Assembly (NCBI RefSeq): GCF_004348325.1
Contig: NZ_SMKF01000004.1
Coordinates: 51,883 to 115,882 of the forward strand
DNA length: 64,000 bases
DNA from: Micromonospora sp. KC213
Lineage (GTDB): Bacteria; Actinomycetota; Actinomycetes; Mycobacteriales; Micromonosporaceae
Reading direction: 5' to 3'
The notes under the pieces were generated by a model. The model was not told the origin of the DNA. It searched no databases and saw nothing but the letters and a program-made list of their open reading frames with translations. The position numbers and the translations under genes were made by a program. Below, piece after piece: positions 35,700 through 45,105 of the stretch. Every line of letters begins with the position of its first letter. The stretch's first letter is position 1.

Positions 35700-35870
35700 C
35701 GTGCGGCCGGTCATGCTCCTGTCGCTCGGCCACCTACTAATTCTTTGTCAGGCGCTGCGGTTGATTTCCCTGTTGGCCCGCGGTGGGCGCGCCAAGGTGG
35801 TCGGGTGCTCGTGTGGCGGCACCAGGTCGCGGTACTACGCCGCGGGTCACGTCCACGCGCCGAGCATCCA
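35700..35870 (+). pseudogene. integrase-core transposase scrap
   Basis: Two frames give LILCQALRLISLLARGGRAK and VLVWRHQVAVLRR, which match the conserved N-terminal segment of actinomycete integrase-core (rve-type) transposases. The remainder of the gene is missing. It is an insertion-sequence scar. Confidence 0.5.
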
Positions 35871-36170
35871 ACGTAAAGCCCGGGCTCAGGTCAACCCGTC
35901 CACGAATCGCTCGGCTGATCATTGAGTATGCCGCGCAGAGCGCTGTCCCGCCGGATCGTGATCCGGGCAGGTTGAGCGGCATGCTCACGGGTCCAGGATG
36001 GGCGTCTTCATCTCGTTGACCGGCCGATGCGGGCAGCCCTGAGCGGACTTCGATGCGCTTGTGGGATTGTCCCCGATCCTGAACTCTGACATCCTCCTGC
36101 GTGGACGCTGCCGCGACGGTCGCCAATCCAGGTACCGCGCTGCGGCGACGCCTTTGGCGGAGGGACCCTC
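35871..36170. other. promoter region of the propeller/ABC operon
   Basis: No gene is seen. The last 20 bases carry GGCGGAGGG, the ribosome site of the next gene. The operon promoter should lie here; no clear -35/-10 pair was picked out. Confidence 0.4.
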
Positions 36171-38963
36171 GTGAAGCGCAGACGTCGCCATCTCCTTGCA
36201 TGCCTTGCGGTCGGTGCCCTGGTGGCATCGACCGGTTTTGTCGGTATCCACTTCTCTGGCGCCGAGGCGCCAGCCACCGCCGCGGTCGGCGACGGTGAGA
36301 TGCCCGGTGGGCTCGGCGCCCATCTGGAGCGCCTGCGCCGGGCCGCTCCCGGCAACGACGGCATGTCGCCGGACGGGCCCGGTGGCGCCGCCCAGCAGGA
36401 GTTCCTGGAGCGGGCCTATCCAGCCAACGCGATCACCATCGCCCAGCTCGACCGGTCCAAGGCTGCCTACTCCGCCGCCGAGAAGCGCTTCCGCGGCGGC
36501 CAGCGGTGGACCAACGTCGGCCCGAGCGAGGCGGTCTACCCGTTCGCCGAGCAGCGCGACGCGTTCAACTACGTGCCCAACGAGTACGTCGCCGGCGGCA
36601 GGGTCACCTCGATCGACATCAGCCCGGACTGCAACAAGCTGCTCTGCCGGGCGTACGTCACCCCGGCCGGCGGCGGTGTCTGGGGCACCCTGAACATCCT
36701 CGCCGCCGAGCCCAAGTGGTTCTACCTCGGCGGCCCGCTGGGCATCAACGCCGCCGGCTCGGTGAAGATCGACCGCAACGACCGCACCGGGCTGACCATC
36801 TACGTCGGCACCGGCGAGGCGAACACCTGCGGCTCCGGCTGCGTCGCCGGCGTCGGCCTGTACAGGTCGACCGACGGTGGCCTGACCTGGTCCGGCCCGT
36901 TGGGCAAGGACGTGCTGGCCGGCAAGGGCATCGGCGAGATCACGATCAAGCCCGGTGACCCGAAGACCCTCTACGTGGCCACCACCACCGCCCTGCGCGG
37001 CGTGTCCAGCTCCTGCTGCACCGGGGGCACCAGGCCGGTGCCGGACGCCGAGAAGTGGGGCCTGTACAAGTCCACCAACGGCGGCAAGAGCTGGACGTTC
37101 ATCCACAATGGCTCGGCGGACGCCAGCCAGTGCACCGGCAGCATGGCCGAGTACAACAACACCACCTCCTGCTCGCCGCGGGGTGTGCGCTACGTCAAGC
37201 TCGATCCGAAGAACGCGAACATCGTCTACGCCTCCTCCTACGCCCGGGGCGTCTGGCGCTCGTCCGACGCCGGGGCGACGTGGACGCAGATCAAGCCGTC
37301 GCTCAACGCCGCGGTGTTCCAGACTCGCGCCGCGATCGACGTCACCACCCTGCCGGGTGGCAAGACCCGGATGTACGTCTACGAGGGCAACATCGGCAAC
37401 CCGTACTCGCGGCTGTTCCGCAGCGACGACGTGGCCACCGGCAACCCGACGTTCACCGATCTGACCAGCGCGAACCCGGCCGACCCGGGCTTCGCCACCT
37501 ACGACCAGTGCGGTGGCCAGTGCTGGTACGACGTGTTCGTGCACACCCCCGAGGGGCACCCGGACATCGTCTACACCGGCGGCAGCTACGTCTACGGCGA
37601 GACGGTGGCCCACAAGCGGGCTGTCGTCCTCTCCACCGACGCCGGGGTCAGCGGCACCGACATGACCTACGACGGTACCGACGAGCTGCACCCCAACGGC
37701 CTGCACCCCGACCAGCACGCGCTGGTCACCAACCCACGGAACCCGTACCAGTTCTTCGAGGCCAACGACGGCGGCGTCATGCGCTCCAGCGGTGAGTTCG
37801 TCGACCGGTCGTCCTGGTGCGACAACCCGAAGCGCAACCTGACCACGCAGGCGCAGAAGGACCGCTGCAAGCAGATGCTGGCGAGGATTCCCTCCAAGCT
37901 GGAGGGCGTCAACAAGGGCATGAACACGCTGCAGTTCATCAGCCTGTCGGTCAGCCCGCACGACGCGAACCTGCTGCAGGGCGGCACCCAGGACAACGGC
38001 ACCTGGGAGAACAAGGGCGAGCGCCGGCGCTGGGTCAACACCATGATCGGTGACGGCGGCGCCTCCGGCTGGGATGTCGGCAAACCGGAGTTCCGGTTCC
38101 ACACCTTCTTCGACGTCTCGCCCGAGGTCAACTTCGACAACGGTGACATCGGTAGCTGGATCTGGACCGCCGACCCGATCTACGGCCAGCCCGGCAACCT
38201 GTTCTACGCCCCGGTGATCAGCGACCCGAAGGTCAGCGGCACCATGTTCGCCGGCACCGGACTGTCGGTGTACCGCACGAAGACCTTCGGCCTGGGCGAT
38301 CGCAGCCTGGCCGAGGCCAACCGGATCTGCAACTCGTGGACCGGCACGTATGAGGAGCAGTGCGGCGACTGGGAGCCGCTGGGCACCACCAACCTGACCG
38401 GCGCCGCGTGGGGCGACCGGGCCGGCGGTGCTGTCTCGGTAATCCAGCGGGTCGACTCGGACACCTCCACCGCATGGGCGGCCACCAGCACCGGCCGGGT
38501 CTTCGTGACCCGCAACGCCGACGCCGAGCCGGCCTCCGCGGTGACCTGGACCCGCATCGACAGCGCCACCACGCCGAACCGGTTCGTCACCAGCATCCAC
38601 GTCGACCCGGCTGACCCGGCCCGGGCGTGGATCTCCTACAGCGGCTTCAACTCCAACACCCCGGCCACCGTCGGGCACGCGTTCGAGGTGAAGACCACCG
38701 GTAGCGGGGCGACCTGGACCGACCGGTCGTACAACTTCGGCGACCAGCCGATCGCCGACCTGGTCCGGGACGACGTCACGGGCGACCTGTACGCGTCCAC
38801 CGACTTCGGCGTGCTGCGGCTGGCCACGGGCAGTACCTCCTGGGTGAAAGCGGCCGACGGCATGCCGAACGTCGAGGTCGCCGGGCTGACCATCGTGCCG
38901 GGCAAGCGGATCCTCTACGCCGCCTCGCACGGCCTTGGCGCCTGGCAGTTGAAGCTCAGGTAA
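36171..38963 (+). CDS. secreted Asp-box/VPS10-like beta-propeller glycosidase-type protein
   Basis: A 930-residue secreted protein starting at GTG 36171 behind GGAGGG. Residues 1-38 are a Sec signal (KRRRRH, hydrophobic core, cleavage near ATAAV). The mature protein is rich in propeller blades with Asp-box motifs such as YRSTDGGLTW (about 230), YKSTNGGKSW (about 298) and WRSSDAGATW (about 362), plus GGTQDNGTW and HPDQHALVTNP segments. This matches the WD40/VPS10/BNR glycosyl-hydrolase-like superfamily (GH74-like architecture), although acid catalysts cannot be assigned by eye. Cys pairs suggest disulfides. It heads an operon with a carbohydrate-type ABC importer, so it probably attacks or binds an extracellular polymer. 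Confidence 0.8.
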   Translation: MKRRRRHLLACLAVGALVASTGFVGIHFSGAEAPATAAVGDGEMPGGLGAHLERLRRAAPGNDGMSPDGPGGAAQQEFLERAYPANAITIAQLDRSKAAYSAAEKRFRGGQRWTNVGPSEAVYPFAEQRDAFNYVPNEYVAGGRVTSIDISPDCNKLLCRAYVTPAGGGVWGTLNILAAEPKWFYLGGPLGINAAGSVKIDRNDRTGLTIYVGTGEANTCGSGCVAGVGLYRSTDGGLTWSGPLGKDVLAGKGIGEITIKPGDPKTLYVATTTALRGVSSSCCTGGTRPVPDAEKWGLYKSTNGGKSWTFIHNGSADASQCTGSMAEYNNTTSCSPRGVRYVKLDPKNANIVYASSYARGVWRSSDAGATWTQIKPSLNAAVFQTRAAIDVTTLPGGKTRMYVYEGNIGNPYSRLFRSDDVATGNPTFTDLTSANPADPGFATYDQCGGQCWYDVFVHTPEGHPDIVYTGGSYVYGETVAHKRAVVLSTDAGVSGTDMTYDGTDELHPNGLHPDQHALVTNPRNPYQFFEANDGGVMRSSGEFVDRSSWCDNPKRNLTTQAQKDRCKQMLARIPSKLEGVNKGMNTLQFISLSVSPHDANLLQGGTQDNGTWENKGERRRWVNTMIGDGGASGWDVGKPEFRFHTFFDVSPEVNFDNGDIGSWIWTADPIYGQPGNLFYAPVISDPKVSGTMFAGTGLSVYRTKTFGLGDRSLAEANRICNSWTGTYEEQCGDWEPLGTTNLTGAAWGDRAGGAVSVIQRVDSDTSTAWAATSTGRVFVTRNADAEPASAVTWTRIDSATTPNRFVTSIHVDPADPARAWISYSGFNSNTPATVGHAFEVKTTGSGATWTDRSYNFGDQPIADLVRDDVTGDLYASTDFGVLRLATGSTSWVKAADGMPNVEVAGLTIVPGKRILYAASHGLGAWQLKLR

Positions 38964-38988
38964 GGAACGGATCATCGGCAACATCCCG

Positions 38989-39825
38989 GTGAGGGGCCGC
39001 AGCCGCGGCCCCTCACCGCTGCCCGAGCGGGCCGCCCGGCTGTGGCGTTCCCTCGGCGCGGCCTTCGTCATCCTGGTGTTCGTGCCACCGCTGCTGTTGC
39101 TGGTCTCCGGCTCGCTCACCGAACCGGGTCTACCGCCGTCGCCCACTCCGCAGCTGGTGCCCGACCCGGTCTCCACCACCGGCTACGAACGTGCCCTCGA
39201 CCTGGGCGGCCTGCTACGCGCCTCGCTCAACTCGGTGCTCGTCGCGGTCGTGGCGGTGCCGCTGAGCGTGCTGGTCGCCTCGCTGGCCGGATTCGCCCTG
39301 GCCCGGCTCGCCCCGCGGACCACCGCCGTGGTGGTCGCGGCCTCCCTGGTCGCGCTCATGGTGCCGGCGACGGCGCTGCTCGTGCCGCGCTTTGCGATCT
39401 TCCGATTCCTGGGGCTGACCGACACCCTCGTCCCGCTGATAGCTCCGGCCCTGCTGGGCACGTCACCGCTCTACGTCCTGGTCTACTACCTGGCCTTCCG
39501 GGCGCTGCCGACCGACCTGTACGACGCCTGCCAGGTCGAGGATCTGTCACCGGTACGCACCTGGTGGCAGGTGGCGTTGCCGCTCGCGCGCCCGGTGACC
39601 GCCGGGCTCACCGCGCTGACCTTCATCCTGACCTGGTCGAACTTCCTCGATCCGCTGATCTACGTCTACGATCGCGATCTGTTCACCCTGCCGCTGGCAC
39701 TGCGGTCGCTGTCGCTGCTGGACCCCACCAACTTCCCGGTCTTCCTGGCCGGGGCCGTGATCGCCACGCTTCCCGCACTGGCCGTCTTCGTCTTGGCGCA
39801 GCGGCGCTTCCTGCACGACCACTGA
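38989..39825 (+). CDS. carbohydrate ABC transporter permease (MalG/UgpE type)
   Basis: A 278-residue inner-membrane permease with six membrane segments. The EAA loop is visible as PTDLYDACQVEDLSPVRTWW followed by PLARP. It belongs to the CUT1 group and should pair with the permease at 42252. GTG 38989 is the best start, 25 bases after the propeller gene; the ribosome site AAGGAACGG is rather distant. Substrate specificity lies in the binding protein. Confidence 0.88.
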   Translation: MRGRSRGPSPLPERAARLWRSLGAAFVILVFVPPLLLLVSGSLTEPGLPPSPTPQLVPDPVSTTGYERALDLGGLLRASLNSVLVAVVAVPLSVLVASLAGFALARLAPRTTAVVVAASLVALMVPATALLVPRFAIFRFLGLTDTLVPLIAPALLGTSPLYVLVYYLAFRALPTDLYDACQVEDLSPVRTWWQVALPLARPVTAGLTALTFILTWSNFLDPLIYVYDRDLFTLPLALRSLSLLDPTNFPVFLAGAVIATLPALAVFVLAQRRFLHDH

Positions 39826-39842
39826 TCGAGGGGATGACCACC

Positions 39843-41165
39843 GTGAGACTGAAGTCCCTGCTCGCCGTGGCGCTGTGCGGCGCGCTCGCCGTCACCGGCT
39901 GCGGCTCCGGTGCCGGGTCGTCCTCCCGCGACCAGGTCAAGCTGCTGGTCTTCGGCGCCCCCGAGGAACTGGCCGCGTACCGGACGCTGATCGACGCGTA
40001 CGAGGCGGCCCGGCCCGGCTATCGGGTCCAGCTGATCGAGGCCAGCGACCGCAAGGACCTGCTGGCGCGCTTGGCCACCTCCGTCGCCGGCGGGGCGCCG
40101 CCGGACGTGTTCCTGATGAACTACCGCTTCTACGGCCAGTTCGCGGCCAAGGGGGTGGTCGAGCCGCTCGACGAACGCATCGCCGCCTCCGCGGCGGTCG
40201 ACCCCGCCGACTACTACCCGGTGGCGATGGACGCCTTCAAATGGCGCGATCAGCAACTCTGCCTGCCGCAGAACGTCTCCAGCCTCGCCGTCTACTACAA
40301 CCGCACGCTGTTTGCCAAGTACGGCGTACCGGAACCCAGACCCGGCTGGACCTGGAACGACCTGGTCGGTACCGCCATCGCGATGACCCGCGACAACCGC
40401 GGCGTGGTCATCAAGGGCACCGAGGCGGAGGGCGCCGCCCGGCTGCCCGCCGTGCACGGCCTCGGCGTCGAACCGTCGATCATCCGGCTCGCGCCGCTGG
40501 TGTGGTCCAACGGTGGCGAGATCGTCGACGACCCGGACCGACCCACCCGGCTCGTCCTGGACAGCCCTGCCGCTCGGGAGGCGCTGAAGAACCTCGTCGA
40601 CCTGCGGCTGGCGTACGGCGTGGTACCCAGCGACGCGGAGGTGGAAGCGGAGGACGACGAGTCCCGCTTTGTCAACGGCCGGCTCGCCATGCTGATGACC
40701 TCCCGGCGAGCCACCACCAACTTCCGCACCATCACCGGCTTCGACTGGGACGTCGCCCCGCTTCCGGTCTACCGGCGGCCGGTCGGGGTGCTGCACTCCG
40801 ACGCGTACTGCATGACCGGGGGGTCGAGGAACAAGGACGCCGCCTGGCGGTTCATGGAGTACGCCATGTCGGCGGACGGGCAGAAGATCATCGCGGCGAC
40901 GGGCCGTACCGTACCGTCGCACGTCGAGACGTCCCGCTCTCCGGCTTTCCTCGACCCGAACCTGCCGCCGCGTAACTCACGGGTTTTTCTCGACGCCATC
41001 CCCACCGTCCGGGCGCTGCCCACCGTCTCCACCTGGCCGGAGATCGAGGACCTCAGCTACGGCATCCTGGAGAACGCCGTGCACCGCGGCGACCGGCTCG
41101 ACGACGTCATCCGTGAACTGGACACCAAGAGCCGGCCGGTGTTCGCGCGAGGGGAGAACGGGTGA
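39843..41165 (+). CDS. carbohydrate ABC transporter solute-binding lipoprotein
   Basis: A 440-residue family-1 binding protein. I chose GTG 39843 because GAGGGG lies nine bases upstream; ATG 39834 abuts the ribosome site. The lipobox VTGC gives lipidated Cys20. Typical segments are DLLARLATSVAGGAPPDVFL, PQNVSSLAVYYNRTLFAKYG and FMEYAMSADGQKIIA. It binds a sugar or oligosaccharide outside the membrane. Its last four bases overlap the ATPase start (GTGA), so translation is coupled. Confidence 0.92.
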   Translation: MRLKSLLAVALCGALAVTGCGSGAGSSSRDQVKLLVFGAPEELAAYRTLIDAYEAARPGYRVQLIEASDRKDLLARLATSVAGGAPPDVFLMNYRFYGQFAAKGVVEPLDERIAASAAVDPADYYPVAMDAFKWRDQQLCLPQNVSSLAVYYNRTLFAKYGVPEPRPGWTWNDLVGTAIAMTRDNRGVVIKGTEAEGAARLPAVHGLGVEPSIIRLAPLVWSNGGEIVDDPDRPTRLVLDSPAAREALKNLVDLRLAYGVVPSDAEVEAEDDESRFVNGRLAMLMTSRRATTNFRTITGFDWDVAPLPVYRRPVGVLHSDAYCMTGGSRNKDAAWRFMEYAMSADGQKIIAATGRTVPSHVETSRSPAFLDPNLPPRNSRVFLDAIPTVRALPTVSTWPEIEDLSYGILENAVHRGDRLDDVIRELDTKSRPVFARGENG

Positions 41166-42196
41166 GCGGGGCCGGACTGGTCCTCGACGGTGTCAGTGCC
41201 GCATACCGCACCGAGACCGTCCTGCACGAGATCGACCTCGCCGTCGCCCGCGGCGAGCTGCTGGTGGTGCTCGGTCCGTCCGGCGCCGGCAAGTCGACCG
41301 TGCTGCGGGTCGTGGCGGGACTGGAGCCGGTAACGGCCGGGCGGGTGCGCATCGCCGGCCGCGACGTCACCGACCAGCGGCCCGGCCTGCGCAACGTCTC
41401 CATGGTCTTCCAGTCGTACGCGCTGTTCCCGCACCTGACCGTCGCCGAGAACATCGCCTTCGGGCTCGAGGTGCGCGACACTCCGCGCAGGGTGGCCCGC
41501 GAACGGGCCCGGGCGGCGGCCGAAACGGTCGGCTGCGCCGGGTTGCTCGACCGCCGGCCCGGGCAACTCTCCGGCGGCGAGCGCCAGCGGGTCGCCCTGG
41601 CCCGGGCGCTGGTGCGGGAGCCGGACGTGTTCCTGCTCGACGAGCCGTTGTCCAACCTGGACCTGGCACTGCGGGTGGAGATGCGCGCCGAACTGCGGGC
41701 TCTGCACGACCGCCTCGGGGCCACGATGGTCCACGTCACCCATGACCAGACCGAGGCGCTGGTGCTTGCCGACCGGATCGCCGTGCTGCGCGATGGCCGC
41801 ATCGAGCAGGTGGGCACCCCGGAGGAGATCTGGCGGACCCCCGCCACGGTCTTCGTGGCCCGGTTCGTCGGCTCCCCGGCGATGAACCTGCTGCCGGCCG
41901 GCGGCCCGTTGCTGCCCATCGGCGATCCGCCGGCCCTGCCCGTCGAGGCGCAGATCGGCTTCCGGCCCGAGGCGGCCACCCTCGACGCGGGCCATGGCGC
42001 TCCCGCCACCGTCGACCGGGTCGAGGTGGTCGGCGAGGACGCCTACGTGTACCTCACCCTCGAAGGGGGGAAACCGGTGGTCGCCCGGGTGCCGACCGCC
42101 CGCCGTCCCGACCGGGGTGCCGCGGTACGCGTCGGCGTGCGCTGGGCCGACACGCACGTCTTCGACGCCGCCTCCGGCCGCCGGTTGGCGCCGTGA
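41162..42196 (+). CDS. carbohydrate ABC transporter ATPase (MalK/UgpC type)
   Basis: A 344-residue ATPase with Walker A GPSGAGKST, Q-loop VFQSYALFPH, signature LSGGERQRVALARAL, Walker B VFLLDEPLSNLD and switch VTHDQTEA. The C-terminal 110 residues form the TOBE/MalK-type regulatory domain (IGFRPEAATL). Having a dedicated ATPase is notable, because many actinomycete CUT1 importers share a single MsiK. GTG 41162 overlaps the stop of the binding-protein gene. Confidence 0.95.
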   Translation: MSGAGLVLDGVSAAYRTETVLHEIDLAVARGELLVVLGPSGAGKSTVLRVVAGLEPVTAGRVRIAGRDVTDQRPGLRNVSMVFQSYALFPHLTVAENIAFGLEVRDTPRRVARERARAAAETVGCAGLLDRRPGQLSGGERQRVALARALVREPDVFLLDEPLSNLDLALRVEMRAELRALHDRLGATMVHVTHDQTEALVLADRIAVLRDGRIEQVGTPEEIWRTPATVFVARFVGSPAMNLLPAGGPLLPIGDPPALPVEAQIGFRPEAATLDAGHGAPATVDRVEVVGEDAYVYLTLEGGKPVVARVPTARRPDRGAAVRVGVRWADTHVFDAASGRRLAP

Positions 42197-42251
42197 GCGC
42201 GGGGAACCAGTCGGGTTGGGCAGCAACGCGATCGCGACCAGGAGTTGACAC

Positions 42252-43217
42252 GTGAGCGCGGGGAGCGGGACGGGTCCGCGAGCCCCGGCAACAGGAGTCG
42301 GCCGCGCGGCCCGGCCCGACGCTCGCTCGCGGCGGCAACTGGCGTTGATGCTCGCGCCGTACCTGGTCGGACTGGTCGGGTTGGTGCTGCTGCCGGCCCT
42401 GGTCACCCTTGCCCTGGCGTTCACCCACTACGATCTGGTGCGTCCACCGGCCTGGGCCGGCTTCGACAACGTCACCGCGCTGGTCGAGGATCCGATCTTC
42501 CGCATCGCGTTGACCAACACCCTGGTCTTCGCGGTGGTGGCTGTGCCGCTGCGGATGCTGCTCGCGCTCGGCCTGGCGTTGTTGTTGCACCGCCGCGCAC
42601 CCGGGGCGGGCACTGCCCGCGCGGCGGCGCTGCTGCCCACCGCGGTTCCCGAGATCGCGTACGGCCTGCTCTGGCTGTGGTTGCTCAATCCGCTGTACGG
42701 GCCGGTCAACCAGGTGCTGCGCGTCGGTGGGGAGAACGGGTTGACCGCGCTGGGGCGCACACCGCCGCAGTGGCTCACCGACCCGACCGACGCCCGGGCC
42801 GCGATCATCCTGATGAGCCTGTTCACCATGGGGGAGACCTTCGTGGTGCTGCTGGCCGCGCGGCGGGCGCTGCCCCGGGACGTCTACGAGATGGCCGCGG
42901 TCGAAGACGCCACCGGCTGGGACGTGTTCCGCCGGATCACCCTGCCACTGATGGCGCCGGTACTCGCCCTGTTGGCGGTCCGCGACGCCATCGCCAGCCT
43001 GCACTTCACGTTCGTGCCGGCGTTCGTGGTGACCGACGGTGGCCCGCCCCCGTACGCCACCACCTACCTGTCGCTGTTCGTGTACCAGACCGGCTTCGAG
43101 TACCTGCGCTACGGCTATGCGGCGGCGGCCACGCTGGTGATGATGGTGCTCACCCTGGCCGCGGTGCTGGTGCAGTGGCGGCTGATCCGCCGCTACCGAC
43201 GCTTCTACCCGCGCTAG
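42252..43217 (+). CDS. carbohydrate ABC transporter permease (MalF/UgpA type)
   Basis: A 321-residue permease with six membrane segments and the EAA loop PRDVYEMAAVEDATGWDVFR followed by ITLPLMAP. Two residue features, AFTHYDL and TNTLVFAVVAVPLRM, are typical of the MalF/UgpA partner. GTG 42252 has CAGGAG upstream. It completes the importer; its position after the ATPase, with the other permease before the binding protein, is unusual for CUT1 operons. Confidence 0.92.
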   Translation: MSAGSGTGPRAPATGVGRAARPDARSRRQLALMLAPYLVGLVGLVLLPALVTLALAFTHYDLVRPPAWAGFDNVTALVEDPIFRIALTNTLVFAVVAVPLRMLLALGLALLLHRRAPGAGTARAAALLPTAVPEIAYGLLWLWLLNPLYGPVNQVLRVGGENGLTALGRTPPQWLTDPTDARAAIILMSLFTMGETFVVLLAARRALPRDVYEMAAVEDATGWDVFRRITLPLMAPVLALLAVRDAIASLHFTFVPAFVVTDGGPPPYATTYLSLFVYQTGFEYLRYGYAAAATLVMMVLTLAAVLVQWRLIRRYRRFYPR

Positions 43218-43269
43218 CGGGAACCGCGGCGGATGACGGTGCGTCCCACATGACGGAGGTGCGCTGCCC

Positions 43270-43761
43270 ATGCGTCGAGCGTCGATCGTGCTGACCGCGG
43301 TCGGGGTGCTGGTGTTGATGACCGCCTGCGGTCTGGCTGGCGACCCCGGGTTACGGCCGGCCGTCCCACCCACCGGTCCACCGCCGCCGAGAAAGGCGTC
43401 GACCATCGAGCCCCCGCCCGCTGGCGGCTCCGGCGTCGCGCCGCCGACCAACCCGGGTGGGTCGGCCGGGCGGCCCTCGCCGGACCGCGGCGGTGGCGCG
43501 CCGCCCCCGCCATCCGGCGGGGAGATCCCGGGCGGACTGCCGTGGGGCGGGCGCACACTCACCGGCACCGTGAAACGCTCGGGCGGGTGCACCATGCTGG
43601 TGGTCGGGACGCGGCGCTGGGCGTTGACCGGTGCGGCGGCCGAGGCACTGAACCCGGGTGACCGGGTTACCGTGCACGGCGCGCTGGCGCCGAGGCCGGC
43701 CGCCTGCGCCGACCGGGACCTGGCGCAGACCGTCGCCGTCGCCCGCGTCGACCTGGCCTGA
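43270..43761 (+). CDS. proline-rich lipoprotein
   Basis: A 163-residue lipoprotein with lipobox MTAC (Cys20). Residues about 28-95 are a Pro/Gly-rich flexible linker, and 96-163 a small beta domain (LTGTVKRSGGCTMLVVGTRR, LNPGDRVTVHGALAPR) resembling OB-type DUF5666-like domains, with two Cys. ATG 43270 has ACGGAGG upstream, 50 bases after the permease stop, so it probably belongs to the operon. It may present a small ligand-binding domain at the cell surface. The role is unknown. Confidence 0.75.
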   Translation: MRRASIVLTAVGVLVLMTACGLAGDPGLRPAVPPTGPPPPRKASTIEPPPAGGSGVAPPTNPGGSAGRPSPDRGGGAPPPPSGGEIPGGLPWGGRTLTGTVKRSGGCTMLVVGTRRWALTGAAAEALNPGDRVTVHGALAPRPAACADRDLAQTVAVARVDLA

Positions 43762-43922
43762 CCCAGAGGTGCTCGGTCATCTCCTCGTTCAACGCGGTCT
43801 CCGGTGCACCGTGCCAAAACTCGCCCGGTGGCCCTGTGATGAGCGAGTCGATTTCTCGGCGGCTGGGTTTGGCCGATGTGCAGATGGTGTTTCGGCAGCT
43901 CGGTTCCAGGTAATTGACCTGT

Positions 43923-44789
43923 ATGGCGGAGTTTGACGACAGCGCGAGGCCAGGTCAGCTGAGGGTGATGACCCTCAACCTGCTTTCGCCGGATCATGCC
44001 CACTGGGAACGTCGTCGTTCGGTGTTACAGGCGGGTCTGGCAAGCTTGCGCCCGGACCTGGTCGCCCTGCAGGAAACGGTCTGGGGTGATGGCTATGACC
44101 AAGCTCCGGACCTGCTCGGCCCTGACTATCACATCGTTCGTCACTCCGGGCGCTCTGCTGACGGCGTCGGCGCTGCTCTCGCCAGCCGATGGCCGGTCGG
44201 TACCGTACGTGAGGTTGACCTGCACGTCACCGACCGCGTGGACCTGCCATGGTGCGCCGCCGTCGTGGCCGAGATCGAAGCGCCACCGCCGATCGGGCCC
44301 TTGTTGTTCGTTCACCACAAGCCGACCTACCACGTGGGTTACGCCTACGAACGCGAGCTGCAAGCGGTCGCCTGTGCCGAGTTCATCGAGGAGCAACTCG
44401 GCAGCCGGGACATGCACGTGGTGTTGGCCGGGGATTTCGATGACACTCCGGACTCTGCCAGCATAAGGTTCTGGACCGGCAAGCAGTCGCTGTGCCGACG
44501 CAGCGTCGCGTACCGGGATGCCTGGTCTGCGATACACCCAGACGAACTCGGCCACACGTTCACACCGCTGAACCCACTCGTGCAGGCCGGCGAGATGTCG
44601 CTGGAGCTGGGACGCCGCATCGACTACGTCATGGTTCGCTGCGGCATCCACGGCCCGACCCTGGACATCGTCGACTGCCGGCTGGCCTTTGACGAACCGG
44701 TCGACAAAGTGTGGGCCACTGATCATCTCGGAATGGTCGCCGATCTGGCGACACCCGAACATCCACCCGGTGCCTGGCGCTCCTCGTAA
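43923..44789 (+). CDS. endonuclease/exonuclease/phosphatase family protein
   Basis: A 288-residue metal-dependent hydrolase. Conserved EEP positions are visible: MTLNLLS, the metal-binding LQETVWG, the active-site loop LAGDFDDTP and the C-terminal TDHLGM with the Asp-His pair. RRIDYVMVRCG is also typical. Substrates in this family range from nucleic acids to phospholipids and phosphodiesters. ATG 43923 is the start. It is a single gene downstream of the transporter operon. Confidence 0.85.
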   Translation: MAEFDDSARPGQLRVMTLNLLSPDHAHWERRRSVLQAGLASLRPDLVALQETVWGDGYDQAPDLLGPDYHIVRHSGRSADGVGAALASRWPVGTVREVDLHVTDRVDLPWCAAVVAEIEAPPPIGPLLFVHHKPTYHVGYAYERELQAVACAEFIEEQLGSRDMHVVLAGDFDDTPDSASIRFWTGKQSLCRRSVAYRDAWSAIHPDELGHTFTPLNPLVQAGEMSLELGRRIDYVMVRCGIHGPTLDIVDCRLAFDEPVDKVWATDHLGMVADLATPEHPPGAWRSS

Positions 44790-45105
44790 ACCGCACTCGG
44801 AGCAACCGCAGCTGGATTTGTATCCGCTCATAGCCGTCGATCGAGCACCGACCGGAGTTGTGTCCGGCTGACCCGAGAGGATGAGTGACCGCAGGTCAGC
44901 CGCTGTCGCGTGGAGGGCACGGCGGTCAGGACCAGCATCCATCGGCACGCCTGCTCGGGCAGGACCACTGTGCCGACGGAGGCGGCAAGCGTCGGGCATG
45001 GTCTGCCGGGTGCCCTCATCCAGTCACGCTACCGCTGAATCAACATGTGGCGGGTCAGCCCAGCGGGCGGCCCGCCCGGGGCGCTCCAGCTGGCTGTGCT
45101 GCCGC
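44790..45105. other. intergenic, no gene seen
   Basis: About 315 bases between convergent genes. No supported frame and no clear terminator hairpin. Confidence 0.35.

Noticed and set aside
35985..39179. A 1064-codon open frame on the minus strand
   Set aside because: It is antisense to the secreted propeller gene, has no ribosome site, starts inside the next gene and has an Arg/Gly/Val composition typical of shadow frames in high-GC DNA.
39042..41165. A 707-codon open frame on the plus strand
   Set aside because: Its 3' part is the real binding-protein gene. The added 5' part runs out of frame through the permease gene and is a spurious extension.
43381..43540. Pro/Gly-rich repeats as a separate tandem-repeat element
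   Set aside because: They are the coding linker of a lipoprotein and show no exact repeat unit at DNA level.
42054..44003. A 649-codon minus-strand frame
   Set aside because: It lies opposite the ATPase, permease and lipoprotein genes, is His/Arg/Gly-rich and has no recognisable domain.
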